DNA of 64,000 nucleotides from Maridesulfovibrio ferrireducens. Lineage in GTDB: Bacteria > Desulfobacterota > Desulfovibrionia > Desulfovibrionales > Desulfovibrionaceae. The position numbers were made by a program, and so were the translations under genes. The stretch is from positions 1 to 64,000 of the forward strand of contig NZ_JAEINN010000005.1 of the NCBI RefSeq assembly GCF_016342405.1. The letters are read 5' to 3'. Shown in pieces: positions 27,090-35,379 of the stretch; position 1 is the first letter of the stretch, and every line of letters starts with the position of its first letter. The notes below the pieces were generated by a model that saw only the letters and a list, made by a program, of their open reading frames with translations, ran no database searches and was not told the DNA's origin.

Positions 27090-27635
27090 ATGAAAATTCT
27101 TTTGATTGATAATAATGACAGTTTTACAAATAACCTTGAACACCTGCTGGTTAAAGAAATTAAGGGTGCTGAGGTGACAGTGGTCGCTTATTCGAATGAA
27201 AAGTCCGTTGAGCTGGATATTTATGATCTTCTTGTTATCTCGCCCGGTCCCGGAAAACCTCAGGATTATCCAGGCTATGAGGATGTGATTGATTCTGGAA
27301 AGCCCGTTCTTGGAATCTGTTTAGGAATGCAGATTCTAAATGAATATTTCGGAGGGCAGACATCCCGCTTGGGTGGTTGTTTTCACGGGCGAACCGAGAA
27401 TATTGATTTTAACGGGCGGGATTTAGCCGTCGCCAGATATCATTCCCTTTATTGTAATGTTATAGGACAGGGGCTGGAAGTGGTTGCTGCAAACAGTCAG
27501 GGCGTTCCCATGGCTATAGCGCATGATCAGCGTCCGTTGCTGGGATATCAGTTTCATCCTGAATCATTTTTAACTGAACAAGCCGGAGTTTTTATTGATT
27601 ACGCCCTCGATTTTCTCGGAATCAGTCAGTTATGA
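27090..27635 (+). CDS. pabA: aminodeoxychorismate synthase, glutamine amidotransferase subunit
   Basis: 181 aa class I glutamine amidotransferase, the ammonia-supplying half of aminodeoxychorismate (or anthranilate) synthase. The oxyanion motif SPGPGKPQDY, the nucleophile Cys in GICLGMQIL, and the His/Glu pair in YQFHPESF are present. Assignment to folate rather than tryptophan synthesis rests on the neighbours: a pabB-type gene and a pabC lyase directly follow. Such subunits can be shared by both pathways. There is no obvious Shine-Dalgarno. The gene overlaps pabB by 41 bases. Confidence 0.88.
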   Translation: MKILLIDNNDSFTNNLEHLLVKEIKGAEVTVVAYSNEKSVELDIYDLLVISPGPGKPQDYPGYEDVIDSGKPVLGICLGMQILNEYFGGQTSRLGGCFHGRTENIDFNGRDLAVARYHSLYCNVIGQGLEVVAANSQGVPMAIAHDQRPLLGYQFHPESFLTEQAGVFIDYALDFLGISQL

Positions 27636-28884
27636 CAGGTTTCGTGAAATTGCACTGCATTTTGTAAATAACTACAATGCGGACATTCTTTTGACATCGC
27701 CGGGATTTGGAAATGGCGGACGAAGTTTTATTGGTGTTTTGTCTGACGGTGAGCTTGTTCTTACAGCTGATTCGTTGGCGGATACTATTGCGCCTGCGGT
27801 TAAGTCTTTTGCTTTTTCGGATAGCAGGCCGACCATCGGGTTTGTCAGTTATGAATGCGGGCAGGTTTTACGGTCCGTTAAGACCGAAAAGACGACGCAG
27901 TATCCGTTTGTTCATCTTAAAAAATATAAGGCTGTGTTTGTTCATGATGAGGCTGACGGGTGTGTGAAATGTTTGTGTGATGATGAAAGTTTTATTCTTT
28001 CCATTGCGAAACAGGCGGGAGAAGCAGGCCCGATTCCTGATATTGAATTACCTTATTTTTCTGATGATGCAGTAAGTATGTCGCTTGATAAAAACGAGTA
28101 TCAGGATGGAGTTCGCAAGACTCTTGAGTATATCCGGGACGGGCTTACATATCAGCTTAATTTGACGACAATGTTCAGTTTTAATGGTGCAGAGGTTGAT
28201 CCTGTTTTATGGTTTTTCGCTCTCAATAAAAAATTTCCTGCGCCATATTATGCATTGTTCCAAAGCTGCGATAAAAAGATAATTTCCACATCTCCGGAAC
28301 TCTTTTTGCGGGTTGAGAACGGGCATGTTCTTTCTGAACCTATTAAGGGAACTCTCCATTTTGATGAGTATTCACCTGAACTTGAAAAAGAGTTAACTTC
28401 TTCACCTAAAGAAGATGCAGAACTTTCTATGATTGTCGATCTGGTGCGAAATGATATTTCTTCTGATTGCAGATACGGCTCGGTAATTGTTGAAGATCAT
28501 AAGTCTGTTTTTGCGGTTGATAACTTGCTCCAAATGTTCAGCCGTGTGCGTGGGGAGCTTGCGGAAGATAAGGATTGCCTTGATTTGTTTTTCAACGCTT
28601 TTCCCGGCGGTTCTATAACCGGATGTCCTAAGAAAAGTTCAATGGAGCTGATCGATATTCTCGAACCGCATGGGCGTGGTCCTTATTGTGGAAGCATCGT
28701 CTTGATTGAAGGACCACAGGATATGGTTTCTTCAATTTCGATCAGAACAGCGGTTTACAATTTGAAAGACAAGGGTCTTACCTATTGGGCTGGAAGCGGG
28801 ATTGTAATCGATTCAGATCCTGAAGCCGAATATTTTGAAACTCTTGCCAAAGCCGGCAAGATCCTACGTCCGCCAAGGTCATAA
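27595..28884 (+). CDS. pabB: aminodeoxychorismate synthase component I
   Basis: 429 aa chorismate-binding enzyme that aminates chorismate to 4-amino-4-deoxychorismate. The conserved blocks YQLNLTTMF, ISTSPELFLRVENG, SEPIKGT, and GSITGCPKKSSMELI are present; the last usually reads GSITGAPK, so here Cys replaces Ala. The N-terminal domain is shorter than in E. coli PabB. The TTG at 27595 follows CCGGAG at good spacing, inside pabA; no ATG or GTG fits the frame near there. Second gene of pabA-pabB-pabC. Confidence 0.88.
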   Translation: MITPSIFSESVSYDRFREIALHFVNNYNADILLTSPGFGNGGRSFIGVLSDGELVLTADSLADTIAPAVKSFAFSDSRPTIGFVSYECGQVLRSVKTEKTTQYPFVHLKKYKAVFVHDEADGCVKCLCDDESFILSIAKQAGEAGPIPDIELPYFSDDAVSMSLDKNEYQDGVRKTLEYIRDGLTYQLNLTTMFSFNGAEVDPVLWFFALNKKFPAPYYALFQSCDKKIISTSPELFLRVENGHVLSEPIKGTLHFDEYSPELEKELTSSPKEDAELSMIVDLVRNDISSDCRYGSVIVEDHKSVFAVDNLLQMFSRVRGELAEDKDCLDLFFNAFPGGSITGCPKKSSMELIDILEPHGRGPYCGSIVLIEGPQDMVSSISIRTAVYNLKDKGLTYWAGSGIVIDSDPEAEYFETLAKAGKILRPPRS

Positions 28885-28896
28885 CCCGGAGGGCTC

Positions 28897-29664
28897 GTGA
28901 TTTATTATAGAAACGGAAAGTTTGCTGAAGATTCTGTGCAAATGAATTTGTCTCAGCCGGGATTTCGAACAGGGTACGGATTCTTCGAAACTCTGGCATG
29001 GAACGGACATAAAGTGTGTCATCTGGATTTGCATCTTAAACGTGCAAGAGCAAGTCTTCGTGAGTTTAATATCATTGAGGAAGTCCTTGATTACGAAAAA
29101 ATTATTAACGAGGTTGTTGAAGCTAACGCGCTTAAAGACAGCTTTGCGCGTGTGAATATATTTTTTCCAGTTGAAAGTGGAAAAACAGCTCCGATTGTTA
29201 CAGCTGTTTTATTTGAACATGTTTCAGATAGAGTCTGGTCACTTATGCCCGCAAAAGATGTCTTTTTGACTGGATTGATGCGTCATAAGAGCATGAACAG
29301 GATGGATTATCTCAATGCGTGGCAGACGGCTCAAGATTCCGGTTTTGATGACGCGTTGCTGCTTGATTTTGAAGGCAGGGTGCTTGAGACCTCATTTGCC
29401 TCGCTCCTTTTCAAGAAAGGAAACAGATACATCGAACCGCAGACTGAATATAAACTTGCGGGAACAACACAAACAATTACGGATCAGCATCTAAAAATTG
29501 AATCTGAACCAGTTTTTTTAGAGTCTGTGCATGAGTTTGATCATGTTTTTGCTTTAAATTCACTTGGCGGAATGAGCCCTGTTTCAGCCATCGGAGATGT
29601 TGTTTTCGAAACTGAGCATAAAATTTCCCAAAAGATTACAAAACTGATTTTGGAATTGAATTAA
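28897..29664 (+). CDS. pabC: 4-amino-4-deoxychorismate lyase (class IV PLP enzyme)
   Basis: 255 aa fold type IV PLP enzyme that releases pyruvate from aminodeoxychorismate to give p-aminobenzoate for folate. The N-terminus GFRTGYGFFETLAWNG, the Schiff-base lysine in MRHKSMNRMDYLNAW, and the cofactor loop LAGTTQTIT are typical. A GTG start follows CGGAGGG. It lies 12 bases after pabB, completing the p-aminobenzoate operon, and ends at a perfect terminator. D-amino acid or branched-chain transaminases share the fold, but the context favours PabC. Confidence 0.88.
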   Translation: MIYYRNGKFAEDSVQMNLSQPGFRTGYGFFETLAWNGHKVCHLDLHLKRARASLREFNIIEEVLDYEKIINEVVEANALKDSFARVNIFFPVESGKTAPIVTAVLFEHVSDRVWSLMPAKDVFLTGLMRHKSMNRMDYLNAWQTAQDSGFDDALLLDFEGRVLETSFASLLFKKGNRYIEPQTEYKLAGTTQTITDQHLKIESEPVFLESVHEFDHVFALNSLGGMSPVSAIGDVVFETEHKISQKITKLILELN

Positions 29665-29706
29665 AGCAGTTTTGAACGCAACGATTGGTAAGCTTACGCT
29701 AATAAG

Positions 29707-29741
29707 AAAAGCCCTTTCACATGATGTGAAAGGGCTTTTTA
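29707..29741. terminator. bidirectional terminator
   Basis: AAAAGCCCTTTCACAT pairs perfectly with ATGTGAAAGGGCTTTT. It lies between the pab operon and the convergent trpS gene. Confidence 0.95.
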
Positions 29742-29771
29742 TATTTTAATGGTCAGAAAACTGAATGGGAA

Positions 29772-30767
29772 CTAGAAATCGAACCCGATTCTTTCGCGAA
29801 TTATTTCCATATTCTGTTGCGCTCTTATACGGGCTTTTGCTGTGCCTTCCGCAAGAACCTGCCAGACTATGTCTGGATTTTCATCAAGTTTTCTGCGGCG
29901 TTCGTGCATAGGCTCAAGGAACTTAGCCATATTCTCTGCTAAGAGTTTTTTACAGTCTACGCAACCCAAAGAAGCATTGCGGCAGCCTTCTTCGATTTCA
30001 GCGCATTTCTCTGTGTCTGTGAACAGCTTGTGATAAGGGTACAGGTTACAAGCTTCCGGATCACCCGGATCAGCTTTACGTAGTCTGTTTGAATCTGTGA
30101 GCATGCTCATAACTTTGGGGCGCATTTCATCGACAGATTCACCGAGGAAAATTCCGTTGTTGTAACTTTTGCTCATCTTGCGGCCATCAAGGCCCGGAAG
30201 TTTAGCATCTTCTGTCAGCATTGCTTCCGGTTCAGGGAAAAATTCGCCGTTGAGATGGTTGAATCTGCGGGCAATTTCTCTGGTAAGTTCAAGGTGGGGC
30301 AACTGATCATGTCCTACAGGTACAAGCGTTGGCTTATACATAAGAATGTCGGAAGCCATAAGCACGGGGTAACCAAGGAAACCGTAAGTTGCCAAGTCCT
30401 TTTGAGACAGTTCCTGACGGAGTTCTTTGTATGTTGGATTTCTTTCAAGCCAGCCGACCGGAGTCAGCATGGAAAGAATCAGATGCAGTTCCGCGTGTTC
30501 TTTTACCTGAGACTGGTGGAAAATTGTACATTTTTCGGGATCAAGTCCCGCGGCAATCCAGTCTTTAACGAGTTCTGGAACAAAGCCTTTGATTCGTCTG
30601 GGGTCAGCGTATTCGCTGGTCATAGCGTGCCAGTCCGCAACGAAGAAGAAACATTCGTTGTCTTCCTGAATCTTAATCCAGTTTACGAGAACTCCGAAAT
30701 AATGTCCTAGATGAAGACGGCCTGTAGGTCTCATTCCTGAAACGATGCAATTTTTTGTATTACTCAT
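29772..30767 (-). CDS. trpS: tryptophanyl-tRNA synthetase
   Basis: 331 aa class Ic synthetase that charges tRNA-Trp. The HIGH-type motif HLGHYFG is at about 19-25, and the KMSKS loop is GRKMSKSYNN at about 196-205. ATDILMYKP-like (MASDILMYKPTLVPVGHDQ) is conserved. Length and motifs fit the standard bacterial enzyme. The gene follows the M50 protease gene by 23 bases on the same strand, and the tRNA-Trp gene lies upstream of both. Confidence 0.95.
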   Translation of the reverse strand: MSNTKNCIVSGMRPTGRLHLGHYFGVLVNWIKIQEDNECFFFVADWHAMTSEYADPRRIKGFVPELVKDWIAAGLDPEKCTIFHQSQVKEHAELHLILSMLTPVGWLERNPTYKELRQELSQKDLATYGFLGYPVLMASDILMYKPTLVPVGHDQLPHLELTREIARRFNHLNGEFFPEPEAMLTEDAKLPGLDGRKMSKSYNNGIFLGESVDEMRPKVMSMLTDSNRLRKADPGDPEACNLYPYHKLFTDTEKCAEIEEGCRNASLGCVDCKKLLAENMAKFLEPMHERRRKLDENPDIVWQVLAEGTAKARIRAQQNMEIIRERIGFDF

Positions 30768-30790
30768 GGTCCGATAGTAAGGTTAATGAT

Positions 30791-31429
30791 TTAACTGAGC
30801 AGTAGTTTATAAAAAAAGAATATAACCGGGCTGATGATTTTACCGAGAAGCCCTAAGACTGCCAGAAGGATGACGATAACAAAACCATATTTGAAAGAGA
30901 GATATTTGTAAGCTGCTTCCCGTGGTAAAAACCCGGCAAGAATTTTACTTCCGTCCAGCGGAGGCAGGGGAAGGAGATTGAAGAAGCAAAGCGCCAGATT
31001 AATGATAACGCCTGTCTTCGCAATCAATGCTGTGGGTTCGAGAACTCGCAGCATGTTTGGAGAAATATTTTGCAGATCTAGAGCGAAAATACCTTTCAGC
31101 ACCATTGCGAACATAATTGCCAGAAGCATGTTGGCGGCGGGCCCGGCCAATGAAACAAGCATCATATCACGCTGAGGGTTTTTAAAGTATGACGGATTGA
31201 CCGGAACAGGTTTGGCCCAGCCTATCATGCGGGTGAGAACCAGAGCTAATGTTCCCATAGGATCAAGATGGCGCAAAGGATTAAGCGTCAGCCTTCCTGC
31301 ATTTTTTGCAGTCGGGTCGCCAAGTAGCCATGCTACATAACCGTGAGCAGCCTCGTGACATGTGATTGCTAGAAGAAAAGGGAGAGCAAGTATGCTTAGT
31401 TCTTTGATTGTATTGGCGATGTCGAACAT
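30791..31429 (-). CDS. site-2 protease family (M50) membrane metalloprotease
   Basis: 212 aa with about five hydrophobic segments. The zinc-binding HEAAH motif is in the first segment (ITCHEAAHGYVAWLLGD), and the second metal ligand region is NLLPLPPLDGSKIL. It is the small PDZ-less type that is widespread next to trpS or segregation genes in deltaproteobacteria; its substrate is unknown. The start used gives MFDIANTIKEL; the ribosome site is weak. Probably cotranscribed with trpS. Confidence 0.9.
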   Translation of the reverse strand: MFDIANTIKELSILALPFLLAITCHEAAHGYVAWLLGDPTAKNAGRLTLNPLRHLDPMGTLALVLTRMIGWAKPVPVNPSYFKNPQRDMMLVSLAGPAANMLLAIMFAMVLKGIFALDLQNISPNMLRVLEPTALIAKTGVIINLALCFFNLLPLPPLDGSKILAGFLPREAAYKYLSFKYGFVIVILLAVLGLLGKIISPVIFFFYKLLLS

Positions 31430-31464
31430 TGAGGTCCTTTGTTCGCAATTTGAAGAAAAATAAA

Positions 31465-31541
31465 TGGCAGGCCAAGAGGGATTCGAACCCCCAACATCCG
31501 GTTTTGGAGACCGGCGTTCTAGCCGTTGGAACTACTGGCCT
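31465..31541 (-). tRNA. tRNA-Trp (anticodon CCA)
   Basis: Read on the minus strand, the gene starts AGGCCAGTAGTTCC. It has an anticodon stem CCGGT/ACCGG around CTCCAAA (anticodon CCA) and a T loop GGTTCGAATCC. It ends TTGGCCTGCCA with discriminator G and an encoded CCA tail. The acceptor stem is AGGCCAG/TTGGCCT with one G-T pair at the base. The anticodon arm matches E. coli tRNA-Trp. Confidence 0.95.
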
Positions 31542-31610
31542 GCATTTATGGAGCTCTTCACTGACGAAGAATCCATGTGGGTGCTATCACGAACTTTATG
31601 CATGGGCAAG

Positions 31611-31652
31611 AAAAAAAAGGAGTCTGATTTTCACAGACTCCTTAAAAAAAAG
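31611..31652 (-). terminator. rho-independent terminator of the receiver gene
   Basis: AAGGAGTCTG (31617-31626) pairs with CAGACTCCTT (31634-31643), and an A-run at 31611-31618 gives Ts on the minus strand. Confidence 0.85.
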
Positions 31653-31685
31653 AGTAAAAGTGTTTTTTTGCTCTGATTCTCGAGC

Positions 31686-32051
31686 TTATGAACTGCTGAG
31701 AGCTTGGACCACTTTCATTTTCAATTCACTTAAGTCGACTGACTTTACAACATAGTGATCAGCGGCAATTGATTTCAAATCATGTTTGAAGCTGTCGTAA
31801 GCGGTGCTTAAAATCACTGGAAGACTTTGGTCCTGTCTCCTAATTTCCTGAAGCAGATCCAGTCCGGAACGATTAATTCCAAGCTTGATGTCAAGGATTA
31901 CGAGGTCTGGAGACTCTCTTTGGATGACAGTAAGAATGTCTTCGGTGCCATCAGAAGTTGCAACCATATATCCTTCGGCAACAAGTTCTTCTTTATAAAG
32001 CATCCGTATATGTTTTTCATCGTCAACGACTAAAATAGTAGGCTGAGTCAT
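31686..32051 (-). CDS. single-domain response regulator
   Basis: 121 aa receiver with no output domain. The acidic pocket is in VVDDEKH, the phospho-acceptor Asp is in LVILDIKLG, the Thr is in ILSTAYD and the Lys is in VVKSVDL. The insertion GINRSG after the phosphorylation site is slightly unusual. It is monocistronic with a terminator and has no adjacent kinase. It might act by protein contact, like CheY or Spo0F, but the partner is unknown. Confidence 0.88.
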   Translation of the reverse strand: MTQPTILVVDDEKHIRMLYKEELVAEGYMVATSDGTEDILTVIQRESPDLVILDIKLGINRSGLDLLQEIRRQDQSLPVILSTAYDSFKHDLKSIAADHYVVKSVDLSELKMKVVQALSSS

Positions 32052-32508
32052 ATCAAACTCCTTCTAAGTCATGTTTCACTTAACTACTTTAGTTCAACAT
32101 TCGAGTTCGGGTCAACAGTAATAAATATTTTTTTAGCTGTATTTTTGTAAAAGTGTATAAAAAAATAAGAGGCCATTACAAAATTCAACAAAACTAGAGT
32201 GTTATTAATTTCCATGATTCTTTGGTCTCCTATAAGGACGGACTGTTGAGTTGTTTAAAAAAAATCGATTGTTGTCCGTCATTTTTGCGATGTTATGATT
32301 TTTAATTCTTACTTGTAGAATAGCATAAAAGATAAGCTTTGCCTGTTAAATTTTTAAGAAAGTTTATTTTTTTAACCATTGTCTAGAAAAGCAAGTTTAT
32401 TTTTTTATTTTAAAGAGCGAAAAGCTTGATGAAATCTGGGTTAAGAGCTAAATCCCTTGTTCCCGGTAACGAATATAATTTGAACTCAATAAACCAAGGA
32501 GGCGACCT
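32052..32508. other. AT-rich intergenic region
   Basis: About 450 bases without a supported gene between the divergent receiver gene and the sulfur-carrier operon. The only structure noticed is GACGGAC (32237-32243) facing GTCCGTC (32274-32280), a 7-base inverted repeat with a 30-base loop and a short T-run after it. Purpose unknown. Confidence 0.4.
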
Positions 32509-32706
32509 ATGGTTAAAGTTTTACTTCAGCCTGAGGGCGAAACTGTCACCTTTACGAAAATCAATACAGCGCTGCAATTGTTGAATAAGTATAATCTTCA
32601 TTACACGGATGCTCTGGTAATAAGAGATGGTGAGCTTTTAACTCAGGATCGCAAAATTAATAAAGATGATGAAATTATTTTGAGAAAAGTAGTTTCGGTC
32701 GGGTAA
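32509..32706 (+). CDS. ubiquitin-fold sulfur carrier, ThiS/MoaD/TtuB-like
   Basis: 65 aa, the size of ThiS and TtuB. It has the beta-grasp pattern: a short strand VKVLLQPEG, a helix TALQLLNKYNL, and an ending with DEIILRKVVSVG. It is placed in this family by size, fold pattern and the thiolase gene six bases downstream, as in TtuB-TtuA pairs. The family normally ends in Gly-Gly, the site of thiocarboxylation; this protein ends in Val-Gly, a single terminal glycine. AAGGAGG precedes the ATG. Confidence 0.75.
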   Translation: MVKVLLQPEGETVTFTKINTALQLLNKYNLHYTDALVIRDGELLTQDRKINKDDEIILRKVVSVG

Positions 32707-32712
32707 ATTGAT

Positions 32713-33636
32713 ATGAAATGTAAAGTTTGCAAAGCTGAGGCAGTTGTAGCTCTGCCCAGTCACAATACGGCTTTTTGTCCAGTTTGTTACGATCGTTTTT
32801 TCATGAAACAGGTTTCGGAAGGAATCAGAAAACGTAAGCTGCTTGAAAAGGACGACAAAGTTCTGGTCGCTCTTTCAGGCGGTAAAGATTCTCTGGGGCT
32901 TATGTATGCTCTTGCTGAGCTGGGGTATAATGTTACCGGTCTTCACATTGATCTGGGTATTTTTGATTCATCTAAAAAAGCCAGATCGGTTGTCGAAGAT
33001 TTTTGTGCAGACAAGGGATATGCTTTGAAGGTTGTGGAACTTGAGAAAGAAGGCGTTCCTATGCCTTTGATCAAGAAACATATCAGGCGTCCTATCTGCT
33101 CCGTGTGCGGGAAATTCAAGCGGCATTACTTCAATAAAGTAGCCATTGAAGACGGATATACAGCTCTGGCAACAGGTCATAATCTTGACGATGAAGTTGC
33201 AAGGCTTTTTGCCAATACTCTGCGCTGGGATCAGGCGTATCTGGCTGATCAGGGGCCTCTTCTTCCTGCTGAAGATGGATTCGCCAAAAAAGTTAAGCCG
33301 CTTTACAGAGTCACAGAATTTGAATCGGCTAATTTTTCATTCCTTAAAGGGATTCCATATCACCATCTTCCATGTCCTTACAGTTCCGGCGCTAGTTTTA
33401 CCGGGCACAAGATGATCTGGAGAAATCAGGAACTTCGCAGTCCCGGTTCAAAGCGTGCTTTTTATGGTGGATTTCTTGATCGCGGTCAGCCCGCTTTTGC
33501 TACTATCCATGATAAAAAGAAAGATTACGAAGTTGAGCCTTGTTCTAAGTGCGGTTGTCCTACTTCTGTCGGTCTATGCGGCGTGTGCAGAATCCGTGAA
33601 CAACTCGATGAAGCTTTGGTGGCGGCTGCAAAATGA
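32713..33636 (+). CDS. TtuA/Ncs6-type tRNA 2-thiolation enzyme
   Basis: 307 aa PP-loop ATPase of the TtcA/TtuA superfamily. It has an N-terminal zinc finger (CKVCKAEA with a second CPVC pair at about 22-25), the PP-loop ALSGGKDSLGL, the central RPICSVCGKFKR cysteines and PCPYSSGAS that hold the Fe-S cluster in TtuA, and a C-terminal zinc finger (CSKCGCP and CGVC). It probably activates a tRNA uridine by adenylation and inserts sulfur from the carrier encoded just upstream. The archaeal/Thermus-like two-finger form distinguishes it from E. coli TtcA. It overlaps the next gene by ATGA. Confidence 0.88.
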   Translation: MKCKVCKAEAVVALPSHNTAFCPVCYDRFFMKQVSEGIRKRKLLEKDDKVLVALSGGKDSLGLMYALAELGYNVTGLHIDLGIFDSSKKARSVVEDFCADKGYALKVVELEKEGVPMPLIKKHIRRPICSVCGKFKRHYFNKVAIEDGYTALATGHNLDDEVARLFANTLRWDQAYLADQGPLLPAEDGFAKKVKPLYRVTEFESANFSFLKGIPYHHLPCPYSSGASFTGHKMIWRNQELRSPGSKRAFYGGFLDRGQPAFATIHDKKKDYEVEPCSKCGCPTSVGLCGVCRIREQLDEALVAAAK

Positions 33637-34649
33637 TCGGCCCGAAAGTCTCAGTGACAATGCCCTGCTACAATTGCGAAGCAACGGTAGGGCAGGCCAT
33701 TGAGAGTATTCTAGGGCAGACTTTTGAAAATTTAGAATTAGTAGTGGTCGATGACGGTTCAAGTGATCAGACCGCGGCTGTTCTCAAAAAATATACTTCT
33801 CTTGATTCTCGCGTTAAGCCGCTTTTTTTAGATCATCAGGGGGTTGTCGGCGCTGCAAACGGTGCAATTGAAGCGTCGCAGGGTGAATATTTGGCCCGGA
33901 TGGATGCGGATGATCTGGCTTTACCTTGCCGTATTGAAAAACAGGCGGAGCTTTTAGATAATAATCCGGATGTCGGTCTTGCAGGGTGTCGTGTTGCTTT
34001 TGGCGGCGACCGGGAAAAGTGTGGTGGATATGCTTATTATGTTGACTGGATAAATAGTCTGGTTGCATCGGATGAAATCTCATTGAATCGTTTTGTGGAG
34101 TTTCCCTTTGCCAATCCTTCGATAATGATGCGAAGCAAATTAGTTGAGGAGCATGGTTCGTTCCGTGATGGCGATTTTCCCGAAGATTATGAATTGGTCC
34201 TTCGCTGGCTTGAAGCAGGCGTGCAGATGCAGAAGGTGGATGAAGAGCTTTTAGTTTGGAATGATCCGCCACAGCGCCTTTCTAGAAATCATCCTAAGTA
34301 TACAGTGGATGCTTTTTACCGCATTAAAAGTGAATATCTTTATCGCTGGCTGAAAAAAAGAAATCCTAATCATCCGAAGGTTGGAGTCATAGGTTCAGCT
34401 AGAACAGCCCGCAAGCGGTATAGCATACTGGAAAGTCTCGGAGTTGAAACGGAATTTTTTGTGGATGTTGATCCGCGTAAAGTCGGAAAAAAGATTCAAG
34501 GTCGACTGGTTATTCATCGTAATGATCTGCCTCCGCCGGGTGAAGTTTTTCTTCTTTCATATGTGGCCAGCCGCGGCGCAAGGAGCGAGGTTTCTCAGTT
34601 CCTTGAAGCGCGCGGGTATGTAATGGGTAAAGATTACTTATTGGCCTGA
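33633..34649 (+). CDS. family 2 glycosyltransferase with C-terminal extension
   Basis: 338 aa. The N-terminal GT-A domain has VSVTMPCYNCEATVGQAI, VVVDDGSSDQT, the metal-binding DxD in YLARMDADD, and a PEDYELVLR acceptor motif. The last 90 residues (about 250-338) add a Rossmann-like segment (VGVIGSARTARKRYSILESLG) not needed for the fold. Its donor and acceptor are unknown. The start overlaps the thiolase stop by 4 bases, so it is translationally coupled to a tRNA thiolase gene, which is an odd pairing. Confidence 0.88.
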   Translation: MIGPKVSVTMPCYNCEATVGQAIESILGQTFENLELVVVDDGSSDQTAAVLKKYTSLDSRVKPLFLDHQGVVGAANGAIEASQGEYLARMDADDLALPCRIEKQAELLDNNPDVGLAGCRVAFGGDREKCGGYAYYVDWINSLVASDEISLNRFVEFPFANPSIMMRSKLVEEHGSFRDGDFPEDYELVLRWLEAGVQMQKVDEELLVWNDPPQRLSRNHPKYTVDAFYRIKSEYLYRWLKKRNPNHPKVGVIGSARTARKRYSILESLGVETEFFVDVDPRKVGKKIQGRLVIHRNDLPPPGEVFLLSYVASRGARSEVSQFLEARGYVMGKDYLLA

Positions 34650-34670
34650 TTCTGGTTTTGACGCTGTAGA

Positions 34671-35213
34671 TTAAAATTTGCTTTTAATGAAATCCGTGAT
34701 CGATTTGATCGCGGATTTTTTTTGCGGGAGATTCTTTTCATCCGCTGAAGATTCCCACCATTCAAGATCACTGAATTCAACGGGCAAACGCAGCGTCAGG
34801 AAAGGGATGAAAAATTTAACAACGTTTTCTTTCGAGGCTGCTCCGGCGGAATCGAAATGGAAGAAGACTTCCCCGATAAACCATGCTTTATCTTTTTGAG
34901 TGGCTGGTTCCGGTGGGCGAATGTACATGAAATTAGGGTCCATTTCAGAATCAGCACTTGTATCCTGAAATGATGCAAAAAGGTCAAGCACCTGTTTTCG
35001 AATTAATTTGTCACCGTAAACGTCTACAATAAAGGTGAATTTCAAAAAACCGGTTTCAGGCGTATGGTTGTGACGGGATATTTTAAGAACACCGTCTTTT
35101 CTTCTGCTTTCATCGTCATCAAGAAAAAGGTCAAAAGCACAGAATCCGATAAAATTTTCTGAGCCACGAAGTTCATTCAATTGTTTTTCGATTTCTGTTG
35201 TGCTGTCGTCCAT
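34671..35213 (-). CDS. hypothetical protein, 180 aa
   Basis: Soluble acidic protein with no signal peptide or membrane segment. I do not recognise it. The centre is beta-rich (FLKFTFIVDVYGDKLIRKQV; EVFFHFDSAG), and EFSDLEWWESS lies near the C-terminus. It begins MDDSTTEIEKQLNELRGSE. Its 3' end overlaps the terminator of the convergent operon. It is alone on its strand, with the terminator at 35323-35357 lying upstream. Confidence 0.72.
   Translation of the reverse strand: MDDSTTEIEKQLNELRGSENFIGFCAFDLFLDDDESRRKDGVLKISRHNHTPETGFLKFTFIVDVYGDKLIRKQVLDLFASFQDTSADSEMDPNFMYIRPPEPATQKDKAWFIGEVFFHFDSAGAASKENVVKFFIPFLTLRLPVEFSDLEWWESSADEKNLPQKKSAIKSITDFIKSKF
34690..34723 (+). terminator. terminator of the sulfur-carrier operon
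   Basis: AATCCGTGATCG pairs with TGATCGCGGATT around a short loop, followed by eight Ts. It lies inside the last codons of the convergent hypothetical gene. Confidence 0.8.
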
Positions 35214-35322
35214 TAAGTATCCTGAAAGCTAAAGGTTTTTGCAATTTAAACCAGCGATAACATTTTACTTTGAGGGCAACAAGGGGCGGGAAAGAGAGGT
35301 ACAAGGTGAATCTATCAAGTTA

Positions 35323-35357
35323 AAAAGCCCTCCTGAAATAATTCAAGAGGGCTTTGT
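35323..35357 (-). terminator. terminator of the metal-efflux operon
   Basis: AAAGCCCTCCTGAA pairs with TTCAAGAGGGCTTT with one mismatch. The AAAAA on the left gives the T-run for minus-strand transcripts. Confidence 0.85.
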
Positions 35358-35379
35358 TTCAGACAATTTATAAAATAAG

